Positions 1 through 7,891 of a stretch of DNA of 20,497 nt are shown here, one piece after another. Both the position numbers and the translations under genes were made by a program. The DNA is from CAZMRQ01 sp964568795 (GTDB lineage Bacteria; Pseudomonadota; Gammaproteobacteria; Comchoanobacterales; Comchoanobacteraceae). Every line of letters starts with the position of its first letter. Within the stretch, counting starts at the first letter, position 1. Location: the NCBI GenBank assembly GCA_964568795.1, contig CAZMRQ010000027.1:1-20497 (forward strand), in the 5' to 3' direction. The notes below the pieces were generated by a model. The model searched no databases and was not told the DNA's origin. It saw only the letters and a program-made list of their open reading frames with translations.

Positions 1-3
1 CTC

Positions 4-38
4 AGGGTGACATTTCTAATCTGTTAAGGGTGACATTA
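4..38. repeat. Two copies of AGGGTGACATT, 24 bp apart
   Basis: AGGGTGACATT occurs at 4-14 and again at 28-38, separated by 13 bp. Short repeated motifs of this kind are found at the ends of some insertion sequences (IS21/IS481-like integrase types), so an IS may lie just outside the left edge, between tolB and the tolQRA genes that usually precede it. That interpretation is an inference. The rest of 39-127 shows no gene and no clear promoter. Confidence 0.4.
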
Positions 39-127
39 CTAAATTGCTATTACATTATATCACTTGTTAACTTGTCTGTGTCATGCGGGTGTGTTAACCT
101 GAGGATGTTTTAAGAGACAAGTATTGT

Positions 128-1288
128 ATGTTCCCGTTTTTGTTAAGCTTGATACTATGCACCGGGGTGTATGCTCAGCGATTAGAATTAACATTGACCC
201 AGGCTCAAAAGGCGCCTTGGCCTATATCGCTTGATGTGGCTGAAGGGGTGTCTGAAACTATTGTCAATGTTTTAGAGCAAGATATTAAGCTTAGTGGGGT
301 ATTAACTCACGATCCCAGCCATGCACAAGTTGTGTATCGAGTTGAGCCATGCAAAGAAGGTGTGTGTGTCGGTCACCAAGGTCAGCCAACTGCTACAGCA
401 GTGACAGGGGATGGCTCTGATGTGATGTTGGCGCATCATCTGATGGACTATATTATGCAAGATGCATTGGGGACCCCAGGGTGGTTTCATCACCGCTTAG
501 TCTATGTCGTGACAAGTGGCAATAATATGAAAGACAGAAACTATCATCTGGAGGTGTCGGATATCCTTGGTCGTGATGTCCAAACTGTTTTTCAAAGCCA
601 TGAGCCTATTATGTCCCCAGCATGGTCACATGACGGTCAAAAAATAGCCTATGTGTCATTTGAGAAGTATGAACCGAGCCTTTGGGTGCAAGATCTGCAA
701 TCGGGCCAGAGGGAAATGGTCTCAGGGATCCCTGGCATTAATGGTGCTCCTGCGTGGTCCCCTGATGATAAGACATTGGCTCTGGTTCTGACTAAAACAG
801 GAACACCAAAACTGTATACGCTTAATCTTGCAAGCGCAAAGCTCAGTCAGTTGACATCAGGTCGAGGCATTGATACAGAGCCACAGTGGTCTCAGGATGG
901 CCAATCTGTAGTCTTTACTTCTAACCGCAGTGGTACGCCACAAATTTACCGTTATCATTTCCAAGACCAGTCAATTGACAGATTAACGTATCAGGGGGGC
1001 TCACACGTTCGTCCTACACTGAGCACCAATGGCAAAATGGTTACCTTAGCTAAAGATATGCGCTGGGGAGTGATGTACCATGATTTACAGCAAGAGTCTA
1101 GTCGGCTTATCAGTGCTTCAGGGTCTGAAGATCAGCCTATGATACATCCGCAAGGTTACCTGGTGATCTATACGAAGCGCTTTGGTTCGCAAACTATGCT
1201 CGAGATCGCGCATGTGTCTGACCCTATTCGTTACCGCCTGCCAGCAAAATCAGGATTTATTCGCTTTCCAACTTGGTCTCATTCCTAA
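128..1288 (+). CDS. tolB: Tol-Pal system periplasmic beta-propeller TolB
   Basis: Periplasmic TolB, part of the Tol-Pal envelope complex needed for outer-membrane constriction at division. Residues 1-16 look like a signal peptide ending VYA, though its N-region (MFPF) carries no Lys/Arg, which is unusual. A short N-terminal domain is followed from about residue 125 by WD40-like TolB blades with repeated P-x-W-S-x-D-G or close variants (for example SPAWSHDGQKIAYV and EPQWSQDGQSVVFTSNRSG). The C-terminus ends FPTWS as in other TolB proteins. At 386 aa it is roughly 40 residues shorter than E. coli TolB, the shortfall being in the N-terminal domain. ATG at 128 is the first usable start after an in-frame stop at 95-97. 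It is followed at once by pal and cpoB in the usual order; tolQRA lie outside the window if they are present. Confidence 0.96.
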   Translation: MFPFLLSLILCTGVYAQRLELTLTQAQKAPWPISLDVAEGVSETIVNVLEQDIKLSGVLTHDPSHAQVVYRVEPCKEGVCVGHQGQPTATAVTGDGSDVMLAHHLMDYIMQDALGTPGWFHHRLVYVVTSGNNMKDRNYHLEVSDILGRDVQTVFQSHEPIMSPAWSHDGQKIAYVSFEKYEPSLWVQDLQSGQREMVSGIPGINGAPAWSPDDKTLALVLTKTGTPKLYTLNLASAKLSQLTSGRGIDTEPQWSQDGQSVVFTSNRSGTPQIYRYHFQDQSIDRLTYQGGSHVRPTLSTNGKMVTLAKDMRWGVMYHDLQQESSRLISASGSEDQPMIHPQGYLVIYTKRFGSQTMLEIAHVSDPIRYRLPAKSGFIRFPTWSHS

Positions 1289-1297
1289 GGAGTTACT

Positions 1298-1789
1298 ATG
1301 AGAAAATTAATTGTTTACACCCTTTCCCTTGGCTTAATAGGTTGTCAGAATTCATCTGATAAATCATATGCAGAAATCACGGGGACAAAGCCAATGCAGG
1401 GGGCTGCCCATTTTCAGTTAAAGCAATACAGCGTGGATGGTTCTGAAGTAGCTGATCAAATGGTCTTTTTTGATCTTAATAAAAATCAGCTGCAAGAGGC
1501 AGATAGAATTAAGCTGCAACAATTCGCTGATGCAGTAGCGGCTAAATCGATTAAAATTAGAGTCGAAGGGCATACAGATGAACGTGGCAGTGCAGAGTAC
1601 AATGTCGCTCTTGGCTGGCGCCGATCTCAAGCAGTAGCAGAGTACTTGCAATCTTTAGGTGTGGATAAAAAACAGATTTGGATGGTGAGTTATGGCAAGG
1701 AAAAACCAGTGGTTTATGGCCATAATGAAACAGCCTGGCAGTTAAATCGCCGTTCCTATGTGAGTCTTGTGAATGAGACACAGTCATGA
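1298..1789 (+). CDS. pal: Peptidoglycan-associated lipoprotein Pal
   Basis: Outer-membrane lipoprotein that binds peptidoglycan through an OmpA-type domain and interacts with TolB and TolA. The N-terminus is a lipoprotein signal with lipobox L-I-G-C (Cys16 is the predicted acylated residue). The OmpA-like domain covers about residues 55-160 and contains the diaminopimelate-binding signature GHTDERGSAEYNVALGWRR. The length of 163 aa is normal. A Shine-Dalgarno AAGGAG overlaps the tolB stop codon, 9 nt separates the two genes, and the stop overlaps the cpoB start (ATGA), so the three genes are very probably one translationally coupled operon. Confidence 0.97.
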   Translation: MRKLIVYTLSLGLIGCQNSSDKSYAEITGTKPMQGAAHFQLKQYSVDGSEVADQMVFFDLNKNQLQEADRIKLQQFADAVAAKSIKIRVEGHTDERGSAEYNVALGWRRSQAVAEYLQSLGVDKKQIWMVSYGKEKPVVYGHNETAWQLNRRSYVSLVNETQS

Positions 1790-2412
1790 TATATGTCGCT
1801 GTTTTTTTATTATTGGCTGTCCCTTCAAGTTATGCGGATGCAGAAGAGCAAGTGCGTGTTTTACAAAATCAAGTTAACTATCTCACCTCTCAACAACTGC
1901 CACAACAGCTTCAATCTCTTGAGGTGGAAGTGCAATCTTTGCGTGGTCAGGTCGAGCAGCTTCGTCATCAACTCAAGCAAGTAGCTAGTGCTAAAACGTC
2001 TGAGAAGCAAGCGCCGTTTAATGATCAGCAAGTCTACAAGGCAGCTATTGATGCATTGCAGAAAAAACAGTATGCACAAGCCTCAGACCAACTGCAAAAG
2101 ATTTTAACCCGTATGCCAAAATCAACCTATGTGCCCAATGTGCATTATTGGTTGGGTGAGATTGATTTATTATACAATCGATACACTCAAGCTATGAGCC
2201 ATTTTCAGCAGGTTCTTGAGAAATTTCCAAATCATAATAAGGTTCCTGATAGTTTGCTTAAATTGAGTGTGGCTGAAGTGGAAATAGGCAGGCATGAGTT
2301 GGCTGAAAAACATCTAAAGCGTATATTGGACGAGTTTCCACGATCAAGTGCTGCGCATATGGCACGTATGCAACTAACTCGATTAGAAGGGGTACAACAG
2401 GGAACCAGTTAG
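1786..2412 (+). CDS. cpoB: Cell division coordinator CpoB (YbgF family)
   Basis: Periplasmic TPR protein that in E. coli couples Tol-Pal-driven outer-membrane constriction with peptidoglycan synthesis. An N-terminal signal peptide (about residues 1-18) is followed by a Gln/Leu-rich coiled coil (about 22-70), which trimerises the protein in homologues. Three tetratricopeptide-type repeats follow from about residue 83 (Y-x-A-A-I-D-A-L-Q-K-K-Q-Y-A-Q-A and repeats starting near LGEIDLLYNRYTQA and KLSVAEVEIGRHELAEKH). The length of 208 aa is slightly shorter than the E. coli protein (about 263). The start overlaps the pal stop by 4 nt. The stop at 2412 lies 5 nt from the stop of a convergent transporter gene, leaving no room for a separate terminator. 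Confidence 0.93.
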   Translation: MIYVAVFLLLAVPSSYADAEEQVRVLQNQVNYLTSQQLPQQLQSLEVEVQSLRGQVEQLRHQLKQVASAKTSEKQAPFNDQQVYKAAIDALQKKQYAQASDQLQKILTRMPKSTYVPNVHYWLGEIDLLYNRYTQAMSHFQQVLEKFPNHNKVPDSLLKLSVAEVEIGRHELAEKHLKRILDEFPRSSAAHMARMQLTRLEGVQQGTS

Positions 2413-2417
2413 TGTTA

Positions 2418-3290
2418 TTATTTTGATTTTCGACTGATATAAAAACCAAGAAAGCAATTTGATGCAATAATGAGGATAGACCAGAGGCTTTGAGGCGCTA
2501 CTGCTATTAAGCCAAGAGCTACCAATAGAGCCGTACTTATTAAATGATAAAGATACCCTATGTTTATAAGTTGAGCGGATTGCCCATGCTGCAGTCCATT
2601 GATCCAAAAAATGTTAGCTATAAGAACGGTTATAACTCCAGATGCTAGGAGTAATCCTAGATTGGGTATATTTGTCAGAGTTATCTGTGATCCATATTGA
2701 AAAGAGAGGATCATACACAGTGCCGCACATATTATGAATATTCCAGCAAATCCATCTGTTAGATAGTTCTTAGATTTCACAAAACCTGTGGAGTAACAAA
2801 CCCAGGAGAAAATCATTATTAGAGTTATAATTGTTCCAGTTAGGGTGGATTGGTTGGTATGCCATATTCCCCAGTAATTAATAATGATAGCCGTATTGCT
2901 AACTAAAGCACAGAGGATGCATATGAGGCTGTATTTTCTTGTAGTAAAAGCAGCTAAAAATAGAAGTGTCGAAATAGGCCATATGCTGGAAATACATTTG
3001 TACATATCTATAGGCAGTAGTTTTAGAGCGATTGCTTGACATTGATATGCAGAAAAGAGGCATATACCATATATAAATGAGTGTGGCCATAAGAAAACAG
3101 GGTCTTTCTTTCTTTTTAAAAGAACCGCTATAAAAGATGCACCAATCATAGTCAGCAATGTTTGGTCAGAAAAAGAGATGTGTTTTGTTGTGAGTAAAAT
3201 TGGATCATGCAAGCACCACAGGAGTATTGCCATTATGCCGCATAATGTGGGGTGACGTAGGTAAAGGCGCCTGAGTGTACTAGCCATCAT
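2418..3290 (-). CDS. EamA/DMT-superfamily transporter, copy 1 (YddG-like)
   Basis: A 290-aa integral membrane protein with about ten hydrophobic segments, laid out as two five-helix halves as in the drug/metabolite transporter (EamA) superfamily. Motifs such as M-Y-K-C-I-x-x-x-W-P-x-x-T-L-L in the fourth segment and I-F-W-I-x-G-x-x-x-G in the second half recall aromatic amino-acid exporters of the YddG type, but the substrate cannot be deduced. It is clearly paralogous to the gene at 3586-4494 (shared TKH-x5-QTL near residue 36, MYKCI, DGF-x-GIFI-x-C). Two adjacent ATG codons at 3290/3287 could start it; no strong Shine-Dalgarno is visible. It is convergent with cpoB. The sequence looks richer in A and T than the tol genes. 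Confidence 0.85.
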   Translation of the reverse strand: MMASTLRRLYLRHPTLCGIMAILLWCLHDPILLTTKHISFSDQTLLTMIGASFIAVLLKRKKDPVFLWPHSFIYGICLFSAYQCQAIALKLLPIDMYKCISSIWPISTLLFLAAFTTRKYSLICILCALVSNTAIIINYWGIWHTNQSTLTGTIITLIMIFSWVCYSTGFVKSKNYLTDGFAGIFIICAALCMILSFQYGSQITLTNIPNLGLLLASGVITVLIANIFWINGLQHGQSAQLINIGYLYHLISTALLVALGLIAVAPQSLWSILIIASNCFLGFYISRKSK

Positions 3291-3314
3291 TGTCTATCCA
3301 TTGAAACTGTCTTT

Positions 3315-3530
3315 TTAGAATTCTACAGGAAAAGCAGGTGTATTGAAATAGCATGGATGCCATGGAGGGTTGAGTAGTTTATCTTTTAAGAGAGAGTCTC
3401 TTTGTTGTTTACGAGCATAAATACATATCAGACAGTTTGAGGCAATTAATATGTCTATGTAACTTTCATTGCTTCTATCACCCCTATGCTCCAAGCGGTT
3501 TTGAAGTAGTCTATAGATATTAGGCAGCAT
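3315..3530 (-). CDS. Doubtful small ORF between the two transporters
   Basis: A 71-aa open frame in the same orientation as both transporters, with only a weak GAGA-type ribosome site before its ATG. I do not recognise it. The middle (RGDRSNESYIDILIASNC, then LICIYARK) faintly resembles the last conserved block of IS5-type transposases, R-Y-[DE]-K followed by a hydrophobic helix and a basic residue, so it may be a transposase remnant instead of a gene. There is no other support for expression. Confidence 0.3.
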   Translation of the reverse strand: MLPNIYRLLQNRLEHRGDRSNESYIDILIASNCLICIYARKQQRDSLLKDKLLNPPWHPCYFNTPAFPVEF

Positions 3531-3585
3531 GTTTTATCTCTTTTGTATCATTATCTAAGTTGATAAGCACATCTCAATCGAGAGC

Positions 3586-4494
3586 TTAGTCTATTAAGAA
3601 AGAAGGAGTGGATGGGGTTTCTCTTGCTGATTTTTTGTTGATATAGATAGAAATAATGCAGTTGAATATTATTATAATGAGTGCGCCAATAGATGAAGGA
3701 GCTGTTTTAATCATACCCAGATCCCAGAGTATTAGAGAGCTCAATACGTTAAAAACGTAGGAGAAATTAACTAATAATGCTGTGTTGCCCAAGCCAACTC
3801 CATAAATCCAGAAAATATCTGCAATAAAGACACAGGTGATCCCAGTGATAGAAAGCAATGATATATCGTAGAGACTAAGGAGACTTAAGTTCGTGCCACT
3901 CCAGAGCGAAAGGATGAAGCAGTAAAATGTGCAACAGATAAAGATACCGGTAAATCCATCGCATATGAATTTTTTTGGTTCTGAAAAGCCTACACTAAAT
4001 GCACTCCAAAGCAATGCAGAGAGAAAGGTAGTAAAAGCACCAATAAGATAATGTGGTTCATAGATCCAACTATCCCAATAACAACAAGCAATAGCAAGAT
4101 AGCTTACAACAGAGGAAACGATAGCAATGCGATTATGCTTTTTATTTTGAATTATCGCTGATAACAGGAGAGTGCACAAGGGCCATGTACAAATGATGCA
4201 TTTGTACATATCCGTGGGGCATAGTTGCATGCTTAACGAAATAAGCAAATAGTTACTAAAAAGGAAGAAGCCGTAGAGAGGGGATTTGGGCCATTTGAAT
4301 ACGCGGTATTTTTTTTTGTGTGAGCAGAGGGCTGTTGTTGTTGCAGCCAACATGCAAATCAGTGTTTGTTCATTGTATGGCATATGTTTTGTGAGTATGA
4401 GGGCAGGCTCACGAATAAGCCAGATCAAGCAGGATAGAGCGCCCAGTGTCGTGGCATAGCGTGGGCGTAAATAATTGTATATGTCAAGACCCAT
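3586..4494 (-). CDS. EamA/DMT-superfamily transporter, copy 2 (YddG-like)
   Basis: A 302-aa membrane protein with about ten predicted TM segments, paralogous to the gene at 2418-3290. Shared features include a TKHMPYNEQTL motif near residue 36, PTDMYKCI before a WPLCTLLL segment, CDGFTGIFICC in the second half and IADIFWIYGVGLGN near residue 230. It carries a short extra hydrophilic C-terminus (KKSARETPSTPS) absent from copy 1. The ATG at 4494 is the first start and lacks an obvious Shine-Dalgarno. It is divergent from the gene at 4641 across 146 bp. The family moves small metabolites or amino acids; the substrate is unknown. Tandem duplication followed by divergence is inferred. Confidence 0.85.
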   Translation of the reverse strand: MGLDIYNYLRPRYATTLGALSCLIWLIREPALILTKHMPYNEQTLICMLAATTTALCSHKKKYRVFKWPKSPLYGFFLFSNYLLISLSMQLCPTDMYKCIICTWPLCTLLLSAIIQNKKHNRIAIVSSVVSYLAIACCYWDSWIYEPHYLIGAFTTFLSALLWSAFSVGFSEPKKFICDGFTGIFICCTFYCFILSLWSGTNLSLLSLYDISLLSITGITCVFIADIFWIYGVGLGNTALLVNFSYVFNVLSSLILWDLGMIKTAPSSIGALIIIIFNCIISIYINKKSARETPSTPSFLID

Positions 4495-4640
4495 ATTGGC
4501 ATGTCTTTGAAAAGTTCATTATACATCAGTGTGGCGCTATTGAAAACTATTATAGGTGGTTGGATTTATTCTCAATAAAAAATAGCCTTGTGATCAAAAC
4601 AAGTCTATTATGAAATTTCAAAATCATTACAAAAACGTGA

Positions 4641-5867
4641 ATGGGGCGTATGCCACTTAACAAAGAAAAAGAAAGACAGACCGGTTGTTCCGCTGAGAAA
4701 GCGGATGATGCTTTGCATGATAGTTTTTCTGATATGTGCATCAGTCCTATGGCGCAATCAACCAATTGTGTCGCCAACCCACTGGTTGTTCCGGAATTCT
4801 CTACTCGGGCTTATCACTTATTTAGTCCAGCAGTGAATTGCTCGGGTGATATTTACCATATGGCTGCTTACCAATTAGTCTGTCATCATTTCGCCTGGCA
4901 TGTTCCAGATGTATTCCTTGGTTGGGATGTAAATGAGACTTATGGGCAAGCAGTGCGGGGGCTGAATTTCATGAGTATTATTGGTCTTGAAGGAAAATGC
5001 CATATTATTAACCCAAGTGAGGTATTAGAAGAAAAAGATGTTTCAGTCCAGTCAAGCAGGTCTTTTCATAGTTCAGTTCGCAGTAAAAAAATGCGCAGAG
5101 CACTAGCGAAACAAAACATCATTGCGTGTGATCAGAAAATAACAACCTCCTTTCTCAATAGTGCTTATCAAAACTATGGCAACAAGATCACAGAAGTTCT
5201 TAAAGAAGGTTTTTTAGATAGGCCTGCAAAATTATTGCCTCCAGATATCTGTCATGCCATCGATCAGTCTGTTTCAGAGCAACAAGATAAGGTGAAAAAG
5301 TTTGTGGGGGAATCTTCTTTTATTCTTTTACATGAGCGTTACTCACACCATGCCAATGCGCAACAGGATCTTAGTGAACAAGCAATTAATTCCATTAGAG
5401 TGATTGCCCAAAGTCGAAGAATAAAAGTATTTGTGATATGCACAACTGATATCGCTCGATATATGAAGAAAAATGATTTGTCTGATTGCATTGTGCCATT
5501 TGCGCCTTTGAAATATTCTATGGCAGGAAACACTGTCACATGCGACAGCAAGTATGACAAATACCGCCATATGAAACTGTTATTTGAAATTTCCAAACTG
5601 ACTGGTTTTGTAGGAGTGGTCGGTGGCACAAGCGGCACATTGGATGTGGCTGCACTTTTAGGTTTGCGTGTATTTGATTTGCACAGCTTTGCCCAATCCA
5701 ATAAGGCATTTTTCTCACCGAATGTTAAGACAGGACTAATCAAATATCAGGATTTGCGTGTTTGTTTACAGACAGTGTTTATGTTTGTTTGCCGCAATCC
5801 CTTTATTGATCAAGTGAGAGAAGAAATACACAAGTTTAGGGTTTCCGTCGCGTCTTTGGTTGGGTGA
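4641..5867 (+). CDS. Unrecognised protein with GT-B-like C-terminal region
   Basis: A 408-aa soluble protein without signal peptide. The first 50 residues are polar and low in complexity. The middle contains an alternating strand-helix pattern (SSFILLHERYS, then KVFVICTTD). The segment GFVGVVGGTSGTLDVAALLG followed by LRVFDLHSF resembles the nucleotide-sugar-binding half of GT-B glycosyltransferases, where a G-G/S-x-S-G turn precedes a helix with A-A-x-L-G and a strand. That is a fold-level impression only. Start: ATG 4641, with ATG 4650 (MPLNKEKE) an equally good alternative. The stop TGA at 5865-5867 lies inside a second frame (5860-6162) that seems to continue the protein, so this may be one gene broken by a one-base indel. 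The host range of such genes and the accessory context suggest a secreted protein, but nothing in the sequence proves it. Confidence 0.7.
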   Translation: MGRMPLNKEKERQTGCSAEKADDALHDSFSDMCISPMAQSTNCVANPLVVPEFSTRAYHLFSPAVNCSGDIYHMAAYQLVCHHFAWHVPDVFLGWDVNETYGQAVRGLNFMSIIGLEGKCHIINPSEVLEEKDVSVQSSRSFHSSVRSKKMRRALAKQNIIACDQKITTSFLNSAYQNYGNKITEVLKEGFLDRPAKLLPPDICHAIDQSVSEQQDKVKKFVGESSFILLHERYSHHANAQQDLSEQAINSIRVIAQSRRIKVFVICTTDIARYMKKNDLSDCIVPFAPLKYSMAGNTVTCDSKYDKYRHMKLLFEISKLTGFVGVVGGTSGTLDVAALLGLRVFDLHSFAQSNKAFFSPNVKTGLIKYQDLRVCLQTVFMFVCRNPFIDQVREEIHKFRVSVASLVG

Positions 5868-6162
5868 TCAATATCAAGAAGGTCCCTGTCTAGGTCCGGA
5901 TTTTCTTATTTCATCTGAAGTCTGTCCAGAGGACATTGTTAGGAAGCTGATTTATCGGCATGAAAATTTACACTCTGATCGTTCTATTTTTGATTTGGTA
6001 TTGCTGCCACGAGATCCGAAAGACAGCACGCCGGTCAAGATTGTTCCAAGAGCGAAAGAAAGGATTATTGCTGCATCCATCAACCCATTTTTTACAGAGC
6101 AACAGGACCGGCTCAGACAAGCTATTTGCCAACAGTTGTTTGCTGAGAACGGATTGATTTAA
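5860..6162 (+). CDS. Probable continuation of the 4641 gene in the +1 frame
   Basis: A 100-residue frame, +1 relative to 4641-5867. No ATG exists in it; the only possible start near its head is TTG 5860, overlapping the upstream stop. The frame is open upstream back to 5818. Removing one G from the GGG at 5861-5863 would fuse the two reading frames as S-L-V-G-D-Q-Y-Q-E without a break. The simplest explanations are a decayed or mis-sequenced single gene of about 508 aa; a translationally coupled second protein is also possible. Content: moderately charged, ending in an RLRQAICQQLF helix. It ends exactly next to the stop of the convergent nfeD-family gene (zero-base gap). Confidence 0.5.
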   Translation: MGDQYQEGPCLGPDFLISSEVCPEDIVRKLIYRHENLHSDRSIFDLVLLPRDPKDSTPVKIVPRAKERIIAASINPFFTEQQDRLRQAICQQLFAENGLI

Positions 6163-7422
6163 TCAGTTGGGTGCATGGGGCGAGACTGTGAGTAATAAGC
6201 CTTCTTTTTTAATCACGCGAATAAGTTGTCCTTTGCGAATCGGTTGTGCGGATTGAGCTTGCCAGTATTCACCTTGGATGAGGACTTCGCCTTTTGGATT
6301 CAGTGTTTGGGTCACTTTTCCAGTAAGACCAATAACGTCATTAACAGCAGGTGTATGCCGTGATTTCATGACCATCCAAAGTGATAGTCCCACACAGGCT
6401 GCAAAACTTAAAACTGTGCCTACTAAGACATCAAGACCAATACCTATAGCCATTTCTGTTTGATCAATAAAGAACAGTCCGCCGAGGAATAGGGCGATAA
6501 GTCCTCCGAGTGCTAGAATGCCTAATGACGGGGTCAACAGCTCAAAAATGAGGCAACAAAATCCAATTACAATTAAGATAATGCCAGTAGTTGTCACAGG
6601 CAAGAGATAGAGGCTGTATGCCGAGATACATAAGCAAATGGCCCCCAATATTCCTGGGAAGAGCGCACCTGGGTGCATGATTTCAAAGAATATGCCGTAA
6701 ATTCCGGCCAACAGGAGAAGATAGGCAATGTTCGGGTGTGCAAAAAAAGATAAAATTTCCATTTTAAGTGAAGGCTCGATTTTAACTAGCTGAGCATTTT
6801 TGGTCTGCAGGGTCATTCTTTTGCCATTTTTTTGAATGACGCTTTGGTCACTTTGTTTAAGCAAGTCATCCATGTCTTTTGCAAGTATTTCGATAACGCC
6901 TAACTTCAGTGCTTCTGAGGCAGTAATAGATCTGGCGTTATTGACTGCTTGTTCAGCAAAGCTCTGCCAGCGATTTTTGTGTTGGGCAATGCTTTTCAGC
7001 CATGCTGCCGCGTCTGAAGATGCTTTTTTTTGAAGATCACTCTGATTTTCGCCACTTAGTCCTACAGGTGTTGCGGCACCCAAGCGGGATCCGGGGGCCA
7101 TAGCAGCTAGATCACTTGCATAGACAATAAAGGTGCCAGCTGAAGCTGCTTGAGCGCCTTTGGGCGACACATACACCATGACAGGCATGTCAGTGTTGAG
7201 CATAGATAGGACAAGAGACTCTGTGGCACTGAGGAGTCCTCCTGGTGTATTGAGCTCAATAAGAAGGGCTGGCATTTTTTTATTTTGAGCTTGAGCCAAT
7301 CCTTGATTGATATAGTCAACAGTGACGGGTGTGATAGGGCCATTGATTTTTAGATGAGCTATTGATGTAGAGCCAGATGCCAAGGCACACAAAAAAAGCC
7401 ATGAGCACAATAAGTATCGCAT
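6163..7422 (-). CDS. nfeD: NfeD-family membrane-bound serine protease (long form)
   Basis: Long NfeD homologue (419 aa): an N-terminal signal sequence (residues 1-16), a ClpP-like protease domain (about 20-220), four or five TM helices (about 235-370) and a C-terminal OB-fold NfeD domain (about 375-415, starting near DVIGLTGKV). Catalytic Ser94 in AASAGTF and Lys133 in QKKASSD align with Ser97 and Lys138 of the Pyrococcus PH1510 protease, so the dyad looks intact. These proteases cleave hydrophobic stretches of stomatin-like partners; the partner slipin gene usually sits next door but none is seen in this window. I chose ATG 7422 over the TTG at 7434 because it begins the hydrophobic leader directly (MRYLLCSWLF). 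A possible promoter is TATACT near 7481-7486 on the minus strand, with a weak -35. Confidence 0.92.
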   Translation of the reverse strand: MRYLLCSWLFLCALASGSTSIAHLKINGPITPVTVDYINQGLAQAQNKKMPALLIELNTPGGLLSATESLVLSMLNTDMPVMVYVSPKGAQAASAGTFIVYASDLAAMAPGSRLGAATPVGLSGENQSDLQKKASSDAAAWLKSIAQHKNRWQSFAEQAVNNARSITASEALKLGVIEILAKDMDDLLKQSDQSVIQKNGKRMTLQTKNAQLVKIEPSLKMEILSFFAHPNIAYLLLLAGIYGIFFEIMHPGALFPGILGAICLCISAYSLYLLPVTTTGIILIVIGFCCLIFELLTPSLGILALGGLIALFLGGLFFIDQTEMAIGIGLDVLVGTVLSFAACVGLSLWMVMKSRHTPAVNDVIGLTGKVTQTLNPKGEVLIQGEYWQAQSAQPIRKGQLIRVIKKEGLLLTVSPHAPN

Positions 7423-7821
7423 AGTTAACCCCAATGTAGACTGAGAGTTATCATAGCTTTTTCGCTGTTGAACTGCAAATCAACGCAGTATAATACTATA
7501 ATGCTTAGCTTTAAGAGAGGGCGATTATAGGATTGAATACCACGTATAGACGTGGCATGCAATAAACGTATAAAGGCAAGTAAATTGTTTAGCAGCTCAA
7601 GGCACAAAATCAGCTCAGGCTAGCGGTATTAAAGATGGCAATAGTCTGCCTAGGTCAAAAAGACGTATGAGCCAATAGGGTGACAGTCCGAGCGCAGCAG
7701 TAGTCATAAAAAGATGGGGTGAGTGTATTCTTAAATGACCCCAAGAGAAAACCACATGAATAAAGAGGGGGTGACTAAAAATGTTTATGGTGCAAGGTGT
7801 TATCGATTAATTATAGCTCTT
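7423..7821. other. Long intergenic region, no convincing gene
   Basis: About 400 bp without a supported gene. It holds the upstream region of the nfeD-family gene, a perfect 6-bp hairpin CCACGT-ATAG-ACGTGG at 7540-7555 without a following T run, and a minus-strand frame that stays open for some 60 codons and ends at 7615. Within that frame the only ATG is at 7707 (start MTTAALGLSPYWLIRLFDLG; 30 aa). The frame is rich in Leu and Pro and I do not recognise it; it may be a relic or a repeated intergenic sequence. Confidence 0.35.
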
Positions 7822-7866
7822 ATTAATAATTACTTAATATAAATTAATAATTTTATGTGATATGAT
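7822..7866 (+). promoter_or_regulatory. PmrA-like tandem repeat box and -10 element
   Basis: Three TTAAT-type half-sites: aTTAATAAT at 7822, cTTAATATA at 7833 (11-bp period) and aTTAATAAT at 7843 (10-bp period). The first pair fits the known PmrA pattern of two TTAA-containing half-sites spaced by one helical turn, used in Legionella and Coxiella to activate many Dot/Icm effector genes. A TATGAT hexamer at 7861-7866 is a plausible -10, and AGG at 7881-7883 precedes the ATG at 7892. AT-rich sequence can give chance matches, so binding is inferred. Confidence 0.5.
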
Positions 7867-7891
7867 GGCATCTAAAACACAGGTATAAATT

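Noticed and set aside
5339..5743. 134-aa minus-strand frame
   Set aside because: Fully antisense to the GT-B-like gene and unlike any family; a shadow.
7540..7555. CCACGT-ATAG-ACGTGG hairpin as a terminator
   Set aside because: No T run follows on either strand and no gene ends nearby.
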